The notes under the pieces were generated by a model. The model did no database searches, was not told the DNA's origin, and saw nothing but the letters and a program-made list of their open reading frames with translations. Below are positions 1 to 8,619 of a stretch of 64,000 nt of DNA, in pieces. Within the stretch, counting starts at the first letter, position 1; each line of letters opens with the position of its first letter. Position numbers and translations under genes: made by a program. Source of the stretch: Rhizobium sp. WSM4643 (lineage in GTDB: Bacteria; Pseudomonadota; Alphaproteobacteria; Rhizobiales; Rhizobiaceae); NCBI RefSeq assembly GCF_025152745.1, contig NZ_CP104040.1, positions 434,001 to 498,000 of the forward strand. The letters are read 5' to 3'.

Positions 1-2939
1 CCGACAAGCTCATGGGGGCTGGCGGCAACGACACTTTGATCGGCGGGTCTGGTGCCGACACGATGTTGGGTGGGATTGGCGACGACGTCTACGTCGTCGA
101 CATTGCGACGGACATCGTGATTGAGAACGCGAACGAGGGGACGGACACGGTCCGGACGGCGCTTGTCGGCTATACGCTCGGCAACAATGTCGAGAACCTG
201 ACCTATACGGGATCCGCCAACTTCACCGGCGCCGGCAATGCGCTTGATAACACGATCACCGGCGGCGCCGGCAACGACACGCTGAACGGCGCGGCAGGTG
301 CGGACACCTTGATCGGCGGTGCGGGCAACGACACCTATATCGTCGACAATGCCGGCGACATCGTCACCGAAGCGGCCAATGAGGGGATCGACACGGTTCG
401 CACGAACCTGGCGAGCTATACGCTTGCCGGCAATGTCGAGAACCTGAGCTTTGCCGGGATAGGAACTTTCGCTGGTACCGGCAACAATCTCGACAACACG
501 ATCACGGGTGGCGCTGCCACCGACACGCTTTCCGGCGGCGCCGGCAACGACACGCTTGATGGCGGGGCCGGGGCCGACAGCTTGATCGGCGGTGAGGGCG
601 ACGACACCTATACCGTTGACAATGCCGGCGACCTCGTCACCGAAGCCGCCGATGCCGGAACCGACACGGTTCGCACGACCCTGGCGAGCTATACGCTTGT
701 CAGCGATGTTGAGAACCTCACCTATGCCGGCACGGCAGCCTTTACCGGCACCGGCAATGGCCTCGCCAACACGATCAAGGGCGCGGCAGGTGCCGACATC
801 CTGGATGGGAAGGCCGGAGCAGACATACTGATCGGTGGTGCCGGCAACGACACCTATATTGTCGATGACGTTGGCGACGTGGTCACCGAAGGGCTGAATG
901 CAGGAACCGATCTGATCAAGACGGCGCTTTCACTCTATACGCTCGGCAACAATGTCGAGAACCTGCTCTATACGGGATCCGCCAGCTTCACCGGTACCGG
1001 CAATGCGCTCGTCAATACGATCACCGGCGGCGCCGGCAACGACACGCTGGACGGCGGCGCCGGTAATGACACGCTTGACGGCGGTGCCGGCAACGACATC
1101 TATGTGGTCGACAGTGCGGGCGACGTGATCAAGGAGGCGGTCAGTGCCGGCACCGACGAAATCCGCACGGCGCTTGCAGCCTACTCGATCGCCGCCTTGG
1201 TCAATGTCGAGAACCTGACCTACACGGGGTCCGCCAGCTTCACCGGCACCGGCAATGCGCTTGATAACACGATCACCGGCGGCGCCGGCAACGACACGCT
1301 GAATGGCGGGGGCGGTGCGGACAGCTTGATCGGCGGTGAGGGCGGCGACATCTATATCGTCGACAATGCCGGCGACATCGTCACCGAAGCCGCCGATGCC
1401 GGAACCGATACGGTTCGCACGACCCTGGCGAGCTATACGCTTGGCAGCGATGTCGAGAACCTCACCTATATCGGCACGCTAGCCTTCGCCGGAACAGGCA
1501 ATGATCTCGACAACGCGATCACGGGTGGCGCTGCAATCGATACGCTTTCCGGCGGTGTCGGCAACGATACGCTGAATGGCGGGGCCGGGGCAGACCGTTT
1601 GATCGGCGGGGCGGGTGGCGACATCTATATCGTCGACAATGCCGGCGACCTGGTCACCGAGGCGATCAATGAGGGGATCGACACGGTTCGAACGAACCTG
1701 AGTGCCTATACATTGGGTGCCAATGTCGAGAATCTCACCTATATCGGAACGGCAGCCTTTGTCGGAACAGGCAATCTGCTCGACAACATTATCATCGGTG
1801 GTGTTGCTGCCGACAAGCTCATGGGGGCTGGCGGCAACGACACTTTGATCGGCGGGTCTGGTGCCGACACGATGTTGGGTGGGATTGGCGACGACGTCTA
1901 CGTCGTCGACATTGCGACGGACATCGTGATTGAGAACGCGAACGAGGGGACGGACACGGTCCGGACGGCGCTTGTCGGCTATACGCTCGGCAACAATGTC
2001 GAGAACCTGACCTATACGGGATCCGCCAACTTCACCGGCGCCGGCAATGCGCTCGCCAACACGATCACCGGCGGCGCCGGCAACGACATGCTGAATGGCG
2101 CGGCAGGTGCGGACACCTTGATCGGCGGTGCGGGCAACGACACCTATATCGTCGACAATGCCGGCGACATCGTCACCGAAGCGGCCAATGAGGGGATCGA
2201 CACGGTTCGCACGAACCTGGCGAGCTATACGCTTGCCGGCAATGTCGAGAACCTGAGCTTTGCCGGGATAGGAACTTTCGCTGGTACCGGCAACAATCTC
2301 GACAACACGATCACGGGTGGCGCTGCCACCGACACGCTTTCCGGCGGCGCCGGCAACGACACGCTTGATGGCGGGGCCGGGGCCGACAGCTTGATCGGCG
2401 GTGAGGGCGACGACACCTATACCGTTGACAATGCCGGCGACCTCGTCACCGAAGCCGCCGATGCCGGAACCGACACGGTTCGCACGACCCTGGCGAGCTA
2501 TACGCTTGTCAGCGATGTTGAGAACCTCACCTATACCGGCACGGCAGCCTTTACCGGCACCGGCAATGGCCTCGCCAACACGATCAAGGGCGCGGCAGGT
2601 GCCGACATCCTGGATGGGAAGGCCGGAGCAGACATACTGATCGGTGGTGCCGGCAACGACACCTATATTGTCGATGACGTTGGCGACGTGGTCACCGAAG
2701 GGCTGAATGCAGGAACCGATCTGATCAAGACGGCGCTTTCACTCTATACGCTCGGCAACAATGTCGAGAACCTGCTCTATACGGGATCCGCCAGCTTCAC
2801 CGGTACCGGCAATGCGCTCGTCAATACGATCACCGGCGGCGCCGCAACGACGACACGCTGGACGGCGGCGCCGGTAATGACACGCTTGACGGCGGTGCCG
2901 GCAACGACATCTATGTGGTCGACAGTGCGGGCGACGTGA
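1..2939 (+). CDS. RTX / haemolysin-type calcium-binding repeat protein (5' end outside window, frame broken)
   Basis: The frame is open from the window edge and encodes more than 940 residues of glycine- and aspartate-rich nonapeptide repeats (GGAGNDTL, GGEGDDTY type). Each nonapeptide run is followed by a conserved stretch with VENLTY and a TGTGN motif. Such repeats bind calcium in exported type I secretion substrates (adhesins, enzymes, surface proteins). No catalytic domain lies inside the window. At about 2842-2850 the second 1.8-kb copy lacks one G and has three extra bases relative to copy 1. The reading therefore leaves the RTX pattern and stops at 2937-2939. The RTX pattern continues in another frame to a TAA at 3098-3100, then returns to the original frame. 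This is either a real disruption or a sequence error in repeats. Confidence 0.8.
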   Translation, partial: DKLMGAGGNDTLIGGSGADTMLGGIGDDVYVVDIATDIVIENANEGTDTVRTALVGYTLGNNVENLTYTGSANFTGAGNALDNTITGGAGNDTLNGAAGADTLIGGAGNDTYIVDNAGDIVTEAANEGIDTVRTNLASYTLAGNVENLSFAGIGTFAGTGNNLDNTITGGAATDTLSGGAGNDTLDGGAGADSLIGGEGDDTYTVDNAGDLVTEAADAGTDTVRTTLASYTLVSDVENLTYAGTAAFTGTGNGLANTIKGAAGADILDGKAGADILIGGAGNDTYIVDDVGDVVTEGLNAGTDLIKTALSLYTLGNNVENLLYTGSASFTGTGNALVNTITGGAGNDTLDGGAGNDTLDGGAGNDIYVVDSAGDVIKEAVSAGTDEIRTALAAYSIAALVNVENLTYTGSASFTGTGNALDNTITGGAGNDTLNGGGGADSLIGGEGGDIYIVDNAGDIVTEAADAGTDTVRTTLASYTLGSDVENLTYIGTLAFAGTGNDLDNAITGGAAIDTLSGGVGNDTLNGGAGADRLIGGAGGDIYIVDNAGDLVTEAINEGIDTVRTNLSAYTLGANVENLTYIGTAAFVGTGNLLDNIIIGGVAADKLMGAGGNDTLIGGSGADTMLGGIGDDVYVVDIATDIVIENANEGTDTVRTALVGYTLGNNVENLTYTGSANFTGAGNALANTITGGAGNDMLNGAAGADTLIGGAGNDTYIVDNAGDIVTEAANEGIDTVRTNLASYTLAGNVENLSFAGIGTFAGTGNNLDNTITGGAATDTLSGGAGNDTLDGGAGADSLIGGEGDDTYTVDNAGDLVTEAADAGTDTVRTTLASYTLVSDVENLTYTGTAAFTGTGNGLANTIKGAAGADILDGKAGADILIGGAGNDTYIVDDVGDVVTEGLNAGTDLIKTALSLYTLGNNVENLLYTGSASFTGTGNALVNTITGGAATTTRWTAAPVMTRLTAVPATTSMWSTVRAT

Positions 2940-4064
2940 TCAAGGAGGCGGTCAGTGCCGGCACCGACGAAATCCGCACGGCGCTTGCAGCCTACTCGAT
3001 CGCCGCCTTGGTCAATGTCGAGAACCTGACCTACACGGGGTCCGCCAGCTTCACCGGCACCGGCAATGCGCTTGATAACACGATCACCGGCGGCGCTTAA
3101 CAACGACACGCTGAATGGCGGGGGCGGTGCGGACAGCTTGATCGGCGGTGAGGGCGGCGACATCTATATCGTCGACAATGCCGGCGACATCGTCACCGAA
3201 GCCGCCGATGCCGGAACCGATACGGTTCGCACGACCCTGGCGAGCTATACGCTTGGCAGCGATGTCGAGAACCTCACCTATATCGGCACGCTAGCCTTCG
3301 CCGGAACAGGCAATGATCTCGACAACGCGATCACGGGTGGCGCTGCAATCGATACGCTTTCCGGCGGTGTCGGCAACGATACGCTGAATGGCGGGGCCGG
3401 GGCAGACCGTTTGATCGGCGGGGCGGGTGGCGACATCTATATCGTCGACAATGCCGGCGACCTGGTCACCGAGGCGATCAATGAGGGGATCGACACGGTT
3501 CGAACGAACCTGAGTGCCTATACATTGGGTGCCAATGTCGAGAATCTCACCTATATCGGAACGGCAGCCTTTGTCGGAACAGGCAATCTGCTCGACAACA
3601 TTATCATCGGTGGTGTTGCTGCCGACAAGCTCATGGGGGCTGGCGGCAACGACACTTTGATCGGCGGGTCTGGTGCCGACACGATGTTGGGTGGGATTGG
3701 CGACGACGTCTACGTCGTCGACATTGCGACGGACATCGTGATTGAGAACGCGAACGAGGGGACGGACACGGTCCGGACGGCGCTTGTCGGCTATACGCTC
3801 GGCAACAATGTCGAGAACCTGACCTATACGGGATCCGCCAACTTCACCGGCGCCGGCAATGCGCTCGCCAACACGATCACCGGCGGCGCCGGCAACGACA
3901 TGCTGAATGGCGCGGCAGGTGCGGACACCTTGATCGGCGGTGCGGGCAACGACACCTATATCGTCGACAATGCCGGCGACATCGTCACCGAAGCGGCCAA
4001 TGAGGGAAGCGACACGGTTCGCACGAACCTGGCGAGCTATACGCTTGCCGGCAATGTCGAGAAC
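1..4064 (+). repeat. 1.8-kb near-identical tandem repeats inside an RTX gene
   Basis: The sequence beginning at base 1 recurs at 1810 and again at 3622. The first period is 1809 bp (603 codons) and the second is 1812 bp, because copy 2 carries small indels with a net gain of 3 bases. Copies 1 and 2 differ at only a few positions that I could find, for example near 245, 285 and 725. Copy 3 matches copy 2 for about 440 bp and then diverges into the gene's end. Each copy encodes about seven modules of roughly 86 residues. Near identity over 1.8 kb suggests recent duplication or gene conversion. It is also a region where an assembly can be wrong. Confidence 0.9.
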
Positions 4065-4436
4065 CTCACCTTTATCGGAACTGGGGCGTTTGCCGGAACA
4101 GGGAACGTGCTGAACAACATTATCGTCGGCGGCAGTGGTTCTAATACGCTGACGGGTGGCGCCGGCAACGATATCCTCACTGGTGGAGCGGCAGCCGACA
4201 TCTTCGTTTATTCGCCGAACTGGGGCCATGATACGATCACAAACTTCGTGGCAACCGGCTCCGCACATGACGTGATCTCGATCGATGACAGCATTTTCGC
4301 CGACTGGGAATCGCTTTTTGCGGCAATCGAGCAGTTCGGGAATGATACAATTATCACAGCCGATTCCGACAACACCATAACGTTAACGAATGTTGCTGTT
4401 TCAAGCCTGCAATCGTGGGACTTCTTGTTTGCGTGA
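3066..4436 (+). CDS. C-terminal part of the RTX repeat protein, with type I secretion-like tail
   Basis: This is the same reading frame as the upstream part, resumed after the second indel (RTX-like from about 3101; ATG at 3066 is only the formal start). It holds four further VENLTY-type modules. A non-repetitive C-terminal segment of about 75 residues follows, with SPNWGHDTITNF and an acidic, hydroxylated and hydrophobic end (SSLQSWDFLFA). That layout fits the uncleaved secretion signals of type I (HlyB/HlyD-type) substrates. No secretion ABC transporter lies nearby, so the exporter must be elsewhere or left of the window. I interpret this and the preceding entry as one original gene. No ribosome-binding site of its own is evident, which argues against an independent gene. 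Confidence 0.7.
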   Translation: MRLITRSPAALNNDTLNGGGGADSLIGGEGGDIYIVDNAGDIVTEAADAGTDTVRTTLASYTLGSDVENLTYIGTLAFAGTGNDLDNAITGGAAIDTLSGGVGNDTLNGGAGADRLIGGAGGDIYIVDNAGDLVTEAINEGIDTVRTNLSAYTLGANVENLTYIGTAAFVGTGNLLDNIIIGGVAADKLMGAGGNDTLIGGSGADTMLGGIGDDVYVVDIATDIVIENANEGTDTVRTALVGYTLGNNVENLTYTGSANFTGAGNALANTITGGAGNDMLNGAAGADTLIGGAGNDTYIVDNAGDIVTEAANEGSDTVRTNLASYTLAGNVENLTFIGTGAFAGTGNVLNNIIVGGSGSNTLTGGAGNDILTGGAAADIFVYSPNWGHDTITNFVATGSAHDVISIDDSIFADWESLFAAIEQFGNDTIITADSDNTITLTNVAVSSLQSWDFLFA

Positions 4437-4792
4437 TCTTTTCTCGGACCTCGCGGCACCCTGTTTGGCGGGAAGGGGGCTAAACCCGTAGCGGTGTGAA
4501 TCAAGTCCGCCGAGACGGCAGCGTTTGGACCCCTCAGTGTCGGACGAGAGCCAACAGGCAAATCAAAATGCTCTGCTGAGTTGGTGAGTTCCGCCGCGAG
4601 TTGCACGAGCTTCAACATAAATGCAAGAAGGGTTGATTATCAAACGCCGCGGCTGGCCTGCATAAGGTTTGCAAAGTGAGATCCGGAAGCGCACGTGCAG
4701 CCTCTCGAGTGCAGGAACGAAACGAGGATCCTGTCGTTTCGATGGAACCCGTGCCTTCCCGGACCGTTCTCCATGTTAACGGGAGAATTTGC
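4437..4792. other. intergenic region, no gene recognised
   Basis: These 356 bases lie between the RTX gene and the DUF4174 gene. I see no convincing coding frame, no strong rho-independent terminator and no RNA gene. A Shine-Dalgarno-like GGGAG at 4781-4785 belongs to the following gene. The promoter of that gene must lie here, but no clear -35/-10 pair stands out. Confidence 0.6.
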
Positions 4793-5229
4793 ATGTCGAA
4801 AACCCTTCTCTACGGTGCGACGAAGATCGACGAGACAAACAGCGCTTATGCGGCGGCCGAAAGCCTCGCCCAGTTCCAGTGGAAGAACCGCGTCTTCGTG
4901 GTTTTCGCCGACAGGGATAATTCTCGCGCCGCCCGGCAGGAAAATCAGTTGCTGGCCGATCGCTCGGCCCTCGATGAGCGTGATCTGGTGGTGCTCAAGT
5001 TTCCGGCGCCGGCGTTCGATCGCTCTTTGGTGCGGCTGACGGTCTCGACGGCGAAGCCATCCGCCGCGATCTCGAGGCACCTGATGTGGGCGAATTCGCC
5101 GCCTTCCTTGTCGGAAAGGACGGCACCGTCAAGCTCAAGGCCAGCGAGCCAATTACCGATGGCGAGCTCTTCGCTATCATCGATAGCATGCCGATGCGTG
5201 CTGCCGAATCGCTGAAGCCAGGCAAATAG
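4793..5229 (+). pseudogene. DUF4174 family protein, frameshifted
   Basis: Two frames together give one DUF4174-like protein. The first, from ATG 4793 (GGGAG eight bases upstream), contains FQWKNRVFVVFAD and then ERDLVVLKF, as at the start of the family. At about 5000-5005, right after AAG TTT, the family pattern moves to another frame. That frame reads SLFGAADGLDGEAIRRDLE, then FAAFLVGKDGTVKLKA, then IIDSMPMR, and stops at 5227-5229. Adding one T to the short T run after AAG would restore a protein of about 145 residues. The function of DUF4174 is unknown. The clean C-terminal frame suggests a sequencing error or a very recent mutation rather than old decay. Confidence 0.7.
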
Positions 5230-5271
5230 CCCGAACGTCGCGTAAACTGAAATCATGAAAGGGAGGCGGTC

Positions 5272-5439
5272 ATGTCCGTGCCCAACGAACCCATTCCCGA
5301 TCAGCCGCCGATGCCGGCGCCCGGCTGGAAGCCGGTGCCTCCGATCAAGGAGCCGGAGCCGGACCGGATGCCCGACGAGGCGCCGGTTCCCAATCCCGAC
5401 GAGAACGACGAGCCGGCAAAGCAGACTTTCGAACCTTAA
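5272..5439 (+). CDS. small proline-rich hypothetical protein (55 aa)
   Basis: A short open frame starts at ATG 5272 with a strong Shine-Dalgarno (GGGAGG, 5261-5266) and ends with TAA at 5437-5439. The 55-residue product is very rich in Pro, Glu and Asp, for example IPDQPPMPAPGWKPVPP and then EPEPDRMPDE. It has no Cys, membrane segment or recognisable domain and is probably disordered. Its stop overlaps the convergent LysR gene by 4 bases. The ribosome-binding site and codon usage like the neighbours support it as real. The function is unknown. Confidence 0.6.
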   Translation: MSVPNEPIPDQPPMPAPGWKPVPPIKEPEPDRMPDEAPVPNPDENDEPAKQTFEP

Positions 5440-6317
5440 AGAAAGATGTGCCGTTCGGCGCTGACGAGTTCCTGGAGGAAATCGGCGACGCTCCTGACGC
5501 GCATGAGGTCGCGCGCCGTTTCGTGATAGGTCGTCCAGTAGGCGCGGCGGATCGAAATATCAGGCAGGATGCGCTGGAGTTCTGGATACTGCCGAGCGAT
5601 ATAGTCGTGCAGGATGCCGATTCCGGCGCCTGATCGTACCGCCTCCGTCTGGCCGATCGCCGTCGAGATTTCGAAGCTTGCATCCCAGCTCCGCATCACC
5701 TCGCCGGAGAAATTCAGCGAGGCGGTGAAGATCAGGTCTTCGACGTAACCGATGCGCGGATGCGCCTTCAGTGCGTCGATATCCCCTGGCGCGCCCTGGG
5801 AGGTGAGGTAGTCGCGCGAGGCATAAAGGCCGAGCGTGTAATCCGTCAGCTTCGAGGAAACGAGCCGGCCCTGGTCCGGCCGCTCCAGCGTGATGGCGAT
5901 ATCCGCCTCGCGCTGCGACAGCGAGAAAGAGCGCGGCACAGGTACGAGCTGGATCTTCAGCTCCGGATGGCGCTCGATCAACCTGCCCATGCGCGGCGCA
6001 AGAAAGGAAACACCAAAGCCGTCGGGCGCGCCGACGCGCACCGTCCCGGCAATTGCCGTATCGGTGTGGCCGAGGCTGGCCTGTGCTGCGAGCATTTCCG
6101 TTTCCATCCGTTCTGCGGATGCCAGGAACACTTCGCCTTCGGCCGTCAGCTCGCAGCCATTCGTGCGACGGATGAAAAGCCGCGTCTTCAGCGCCTCTTC
6201 CAGCGAAGTCAGTCGACGTGAGAGCGTGGCGTGATTGAGCCCCAGCCGCTTCGAGGCGGCAAGGATCTGTCCGGTGCGGGCGACGGCGAGGAAAATACGA
6301 ACATCGTCCCAGTTCAT
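5436..6317 (-). CDS. LysR-family transcriptional regulator
   Basis: 293 residues, the usual LTTR length. The N-terminal winged helix-turn-helix spans about residues 3-62 (WDDVRIFLAVARTGQI, LNHATLSRRLTSLEE). A periplasmic-binding-like effector domain follows from about residue 90. Its ATG overlaps the TGA of the upstream ABM-domain gene in an ATGA (6314-6317), so the two are translationally coupled. The pair is divergent from mmsA, a typical arrangement for an LTTR that controls its neighbour. The effector is unknown. The inferred target is the ABM gene and/or mmsA. Confidence 0.88.
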   Translation of the reverse strand: MNWDDVRIFLAVARTGQILAASKRLGLNHATLSRRLTSLEEALKTRLFIRRTNGCELTAEGEVFLASAERMETEMLAAQASLGHTDTAIAGTVRVGAPDGFGVSFLAPRMGRLIERHPELKIQLVPVPRSFSLSQREADIAITLERPDQGRLVSSKLTDYTLGLYASRDYLTSQGAPGDIDALKAHPRIGYVEDLIFTASLNFSGEVMRSWDASFEISTAIGQTEAVRSGAGIGILHDYIARQYPELQRILPDISIRRAYWTTYHETARDLMRVRSVADFLQELVSAERHIFL

Positions 6318-6628
6318 GGCTTGGCACGCATCGCGATCGGATCGACCTCGATAAGCGTCAACGATGTCACCATGTGCGCCGTCTGGTTCTTGTACTTAAG
6401 GAAATGCGGTGTTCGCAGATGGGCCTCGTATGCTTCCTGGTCGGCGTAGATTTCAAGAATACGGATCTGGTTCGGGTTGTCCCTGATGGAAACAGCGTTC
6501 AGGGAAAGGACGCCGTCCTCCAGCGCTAGGGATGCTTCGATTTCTTCCGTGAGCAATGCGCGATAGGTTTCAAGCGTGTCCGGATCGATCTCCAGCTCTG
6601 CCATTCTGACGACGGGTTTCCGGCTCAT
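6314..6628 (-). CDS. antibiotic biosynthesis monooxygenase (ABM/YgiN-like) domain protein
   Basis: 104 residues from the ATG at 6628, chosen because AAGGGGAG lies just upstream; an earlier start would add an unconserved tail. The product is a single dimeric ferredoxin-like ABM domain. The motif LRTPHFLKYK, with the conserved His, matches the YgiN quinol-monooxygenase-like group. Family members oxidise quinones or small aromatics without cofactors, but many have no known substrate. It is the first gene of a two-gene unit with the LysR regulator (4-base ATGA overlap). Its physiological role here is not evident. Confidence 0.8.
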   Translation of the reverse strand: MSRKPVVRMAELEIDPDTLETYRALLTEEIEASLALEDGVLSLNAVSIRDNPNQIRILEIYADQEAYEAHLRTPHFLKYKNQTAHMVTSLTLIEVDPIAMRAKP

Positions 6629-6807
6629 CGGTTTGATCTCCCCTTGGGGTTTGACTTGTTGGCGTGGGGTGCCAAGTTTGGAAGCAGCCGCAGCGCCCGA
6701 TGCAATGATCGGGCTATAATTTACGCACAACGGTTGCTTATATCAGCGCATTGATTTGTGCAAATTGAAGTGCGATTGTCGGCCATCGAAAAACAGGAGG
6801 AACACCC
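6629..6807. promoter_or_regulatory. divergent promoter region of the ABM-LysR operon and mmsA
   Basis: The 179 bases between two divergent units must hold both promoters. Two short inverted repeats stand out. One is ATTTG-TG-CAAAT at 6754-6765, which fits the T-N11-A style of LysR-type operators. The other is CAAC-G-GTTG at 6728-6736. Binding by the neighbouring LysR protein is an inference. The mmsA ribosome-binding site AGGAGG lies a few bases before its start. Confidence 0.45.
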
Positions 6808-8304
6808 ATGCGTGAGATCGGTCATTTCATCGGCGGCAAGCAGGTTGCCGGCACCAGCGGCCGCGTAAGCAACGTCTACAATCCGGCAACAGGCGAAGTA
6901 CAGGCGACGGTCGCACTCGCAAGCGTCGAGGAACTGCGCGCTGCCGTCGAAAACGCCCAGGCTGCACAGCCGAAATGGGCTGCCACCAATCCGCAGCGCC
7001 GTGCCCGCGTCTTCTTCAAGTTCGTCGAACTCTTGAACAAGCACATGGACGAGCTTGCCGAAATCCTCTCCAAGGAGCACGGCAAGACGATCGAGGATGC
7101 CAAGGGCGACGTCATTCGCGGCCTCGAAGTCTGCGAATTCGTCTGCGGCATTCCCCATCTCGCCAAGGGCGAGTTCACCGAGGGCGCTGGGCCTGCGATC
7201 GACATGTATTCGATCCGCCAGCCGGTCGGCATCGGCGCCGGCATTACCCCCTTCAATTTCCCGGGCATGATCCCGATGTGGATGTTTGCGCCGGCGATCG
7301 CCTGTGGCAACGCCTTTATCCTAAAACCCTCCGAGCGTGATCCCTCCCTGCCGATCCGCCTCGCCGAACTGATGATCGAGGCCGGCCTGCCCGCCGGCAT
7401 CCTCAACGTCGTCAATGGCGACAAGGGTGCGGTCGACGCGATCCTCACCGATCCCGATATCGGCGCCGTCTCCTTCGTCGGCTCGACGCCGATCGCCCGC
7501 TACGTCTATGGCACCGCGGCGATGAACGGCAAGCGCGCCCAGTGCTTCGGCGGCGCCAAGAACCACATGATCATCATGCCCGATGCAGACCTGGATCAGG
7601 CCGTCAACGCCTTGATGGGCGCAGGCTACGGCTCGGCCGGCGAGCGCTGCATGGCGATCTCGGTTGCCGTTCCGGTCGGCGAGGAGACCGCCAACCGCCT
7701 CGTCGAGAAGCTGACCCCGAAGATCGAATCCCTGCGCATCGGCCCCTATACCGACGACAAGGCCGACATGGGCCCGCTCGTTACCAAGGAAGCCTATACC
7801 CGTGTTCGCGGGTTGATCGATCGCGGCATCGAAGAAGGCGCCAAGCTCGTCGTCGACGGCCGCGATTTCAAGCTCCAGGGTTATGAAGACGGTTATTTCG
7901 TCGGCGGCTGCCTGTTCGATCACGTCACGCCGGAGATGGATATCTACAAGACCGAGATCTTCGGGCCTGTGCTCTCCGTCGTCCGCGCCAACAACTATGA
8001 GGAAGCGCTGTCGTTGCCGATGAAGCACGAATACGGCAACGGCGTTGCGATCTACACCCGCGACGGCGATGCCGCCCGCGATTTTGCCTCGCGTATCAAT
8101 ATCGGCATGATCGGCATCAATGTTCCGATCCCGGTTCCGCTCGCCTATCACTCCTTCGGCGGCTGGAAGGCCTCGAGCTTCGGCGACCTCAACCAGCACG
8201 GCACGGATTCGATCAAGTTCTGGACGAAGACCAAGACCGTCACGGCCCGCTGGCCTTCCGGCATCAAGAGCGGCGCGGAATTCGTCATGCCGACGATGAA
8301 GTGA
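6808..8304 (+). CDS. mmsA: methylmalonate-semialdehyde dehydrogenase (CoA-acylating)
   Basis: 498 residues, the normal length of MmsA/IolA. The aldehyde dehydrogenase fold shows the NAD-binding ITPFNFP motif, the KPSERDPS segment, FVGSTP, and the catalytic cysteine at about residue 281 in GERCMA. CoA-acylating members carry this GERCM loop in place of the usual GQRC. The enzyme converts methylmalonate semialdehyde (or malonate semialdehyde) to propionyl-CoA (acetyl-CoA) in valine and myo-inositol breakdown. The start follows a strong AGGAGG. A strong terminator at 8334 ends transcription, so it is monocistronic. No other inositol genes are adjacent. Confidence 0.93.
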   Translation: MREIGHFIGGKQVAGTSGRVSNVYNPATGEVQATVALASVEELRAAVENAQAAQPKWAATNPQRRARVFFKFVELLNKHMDELAEILSKEHGKTIEDAKGDVIRGLEVCEFVCGIPHLAKGEFTEGAGPAIDMYSIRQPVGIGAGITPFNFPGMIPMWMFAPAIACGNAFILKPSERDPSLPIRLAELMIEAGLPAGILNVVNGDKGAVDAILTDPDIGAVSFVGSTPIARYVYGTAAMNGKRAQCFGGAKNHMIIMPDADLDQAVNALMGAGYGSAGERCMAISVAVPVGEETANRLVEKLTPKIESLRIGPYTDDKADMGPLVTKEAYTRVRGLIDRGIEEGAKLVVDGRDFKLQGYEDGYFVGGCLFDHVTPEMDIYKTEIFGPVLSVVRANNYEEALSLPMKHEYGNGVAIYTRDGDAARDFASRINIGMIGINVPIPVPLAYHSFGGWKASSFGDLNQHGTDSIKFWTKTKTVTARWPSGIKSGAEFVMPTMK

Positions 8305-8333
8305 TCGTCACCACATTCCAATCTGCAATCTGC

Positions 8334-8366
8334 AATTCGGGGGCCTTTCGGCCCCCGAATTTTTCT
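8334..8366 (+). terminator. rho-independent terminator after mmsA
   Basis: A perfect 11-12 bp stem (ATTCGGGGGCC / GGCCCCCGAAT) with a 4-base TTTC loop is followed by a run of Ts, 30 bases after the mmsA stop codon. Confidence 0.9.
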
Positions 8367-8561
8367 TCGTCATGCTGATTGTCGGCGATATCGGTCCGGC
8401 ATCGAGGATATTCTGAGACAAGGGCGTAGTCTGTTCGCCATCTCCATTCCCCAGTGCGAGGTCAAACGGATGCGCAAGGCACGCCCGAGCGCAGGCGGGC
8501 GATCCTCGATGACGTCGAGATATTGGAGGAGATTGACGTCGCGGCAAATGGCCTCATAAGC

Positions 8562-8576
8562 TGAATGCGAATTTCA
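8562..8576 (+). promoter_or_regulatory. IRO-like box 1 upstream of rirA (TGA-N9-TCA)
   Basis: The bases TGA-ATGCGAATT-TCA fit the published rhizobial iron-responsive operator core TGA-N9-TCA recognised by RirA. The site lies 69 bases before the rirA start codon. Together with box 2 it suggests autoregulation. Confidence 0.6.
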
Positions 8577-8619
8577 TATTTTGGAATTGTTCAAAACTAG
8601 CAAACCGCCTATATAGGTC

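Noticed and set aside
1..4064. Regular direct repeats that could suggest a CRISPR array or satellite
   Set aside because: The units are hundreds of bases long, in frame, and encode RTX modules; no short repeat-spacer pattern exists.
8308..8547. 79-codon minus-strand frame between mmsA and rirA
   Set aside because: It spans the mmsA terminator and IRO region and has no ribosome-binding site or family motif.
8450..8560. Short plus-strand frame with ILDDVEILEEIDVAANGL
   Set aside because: It looks somewhat protein-like but has no convincing start or family; at most a remnant, so not called.
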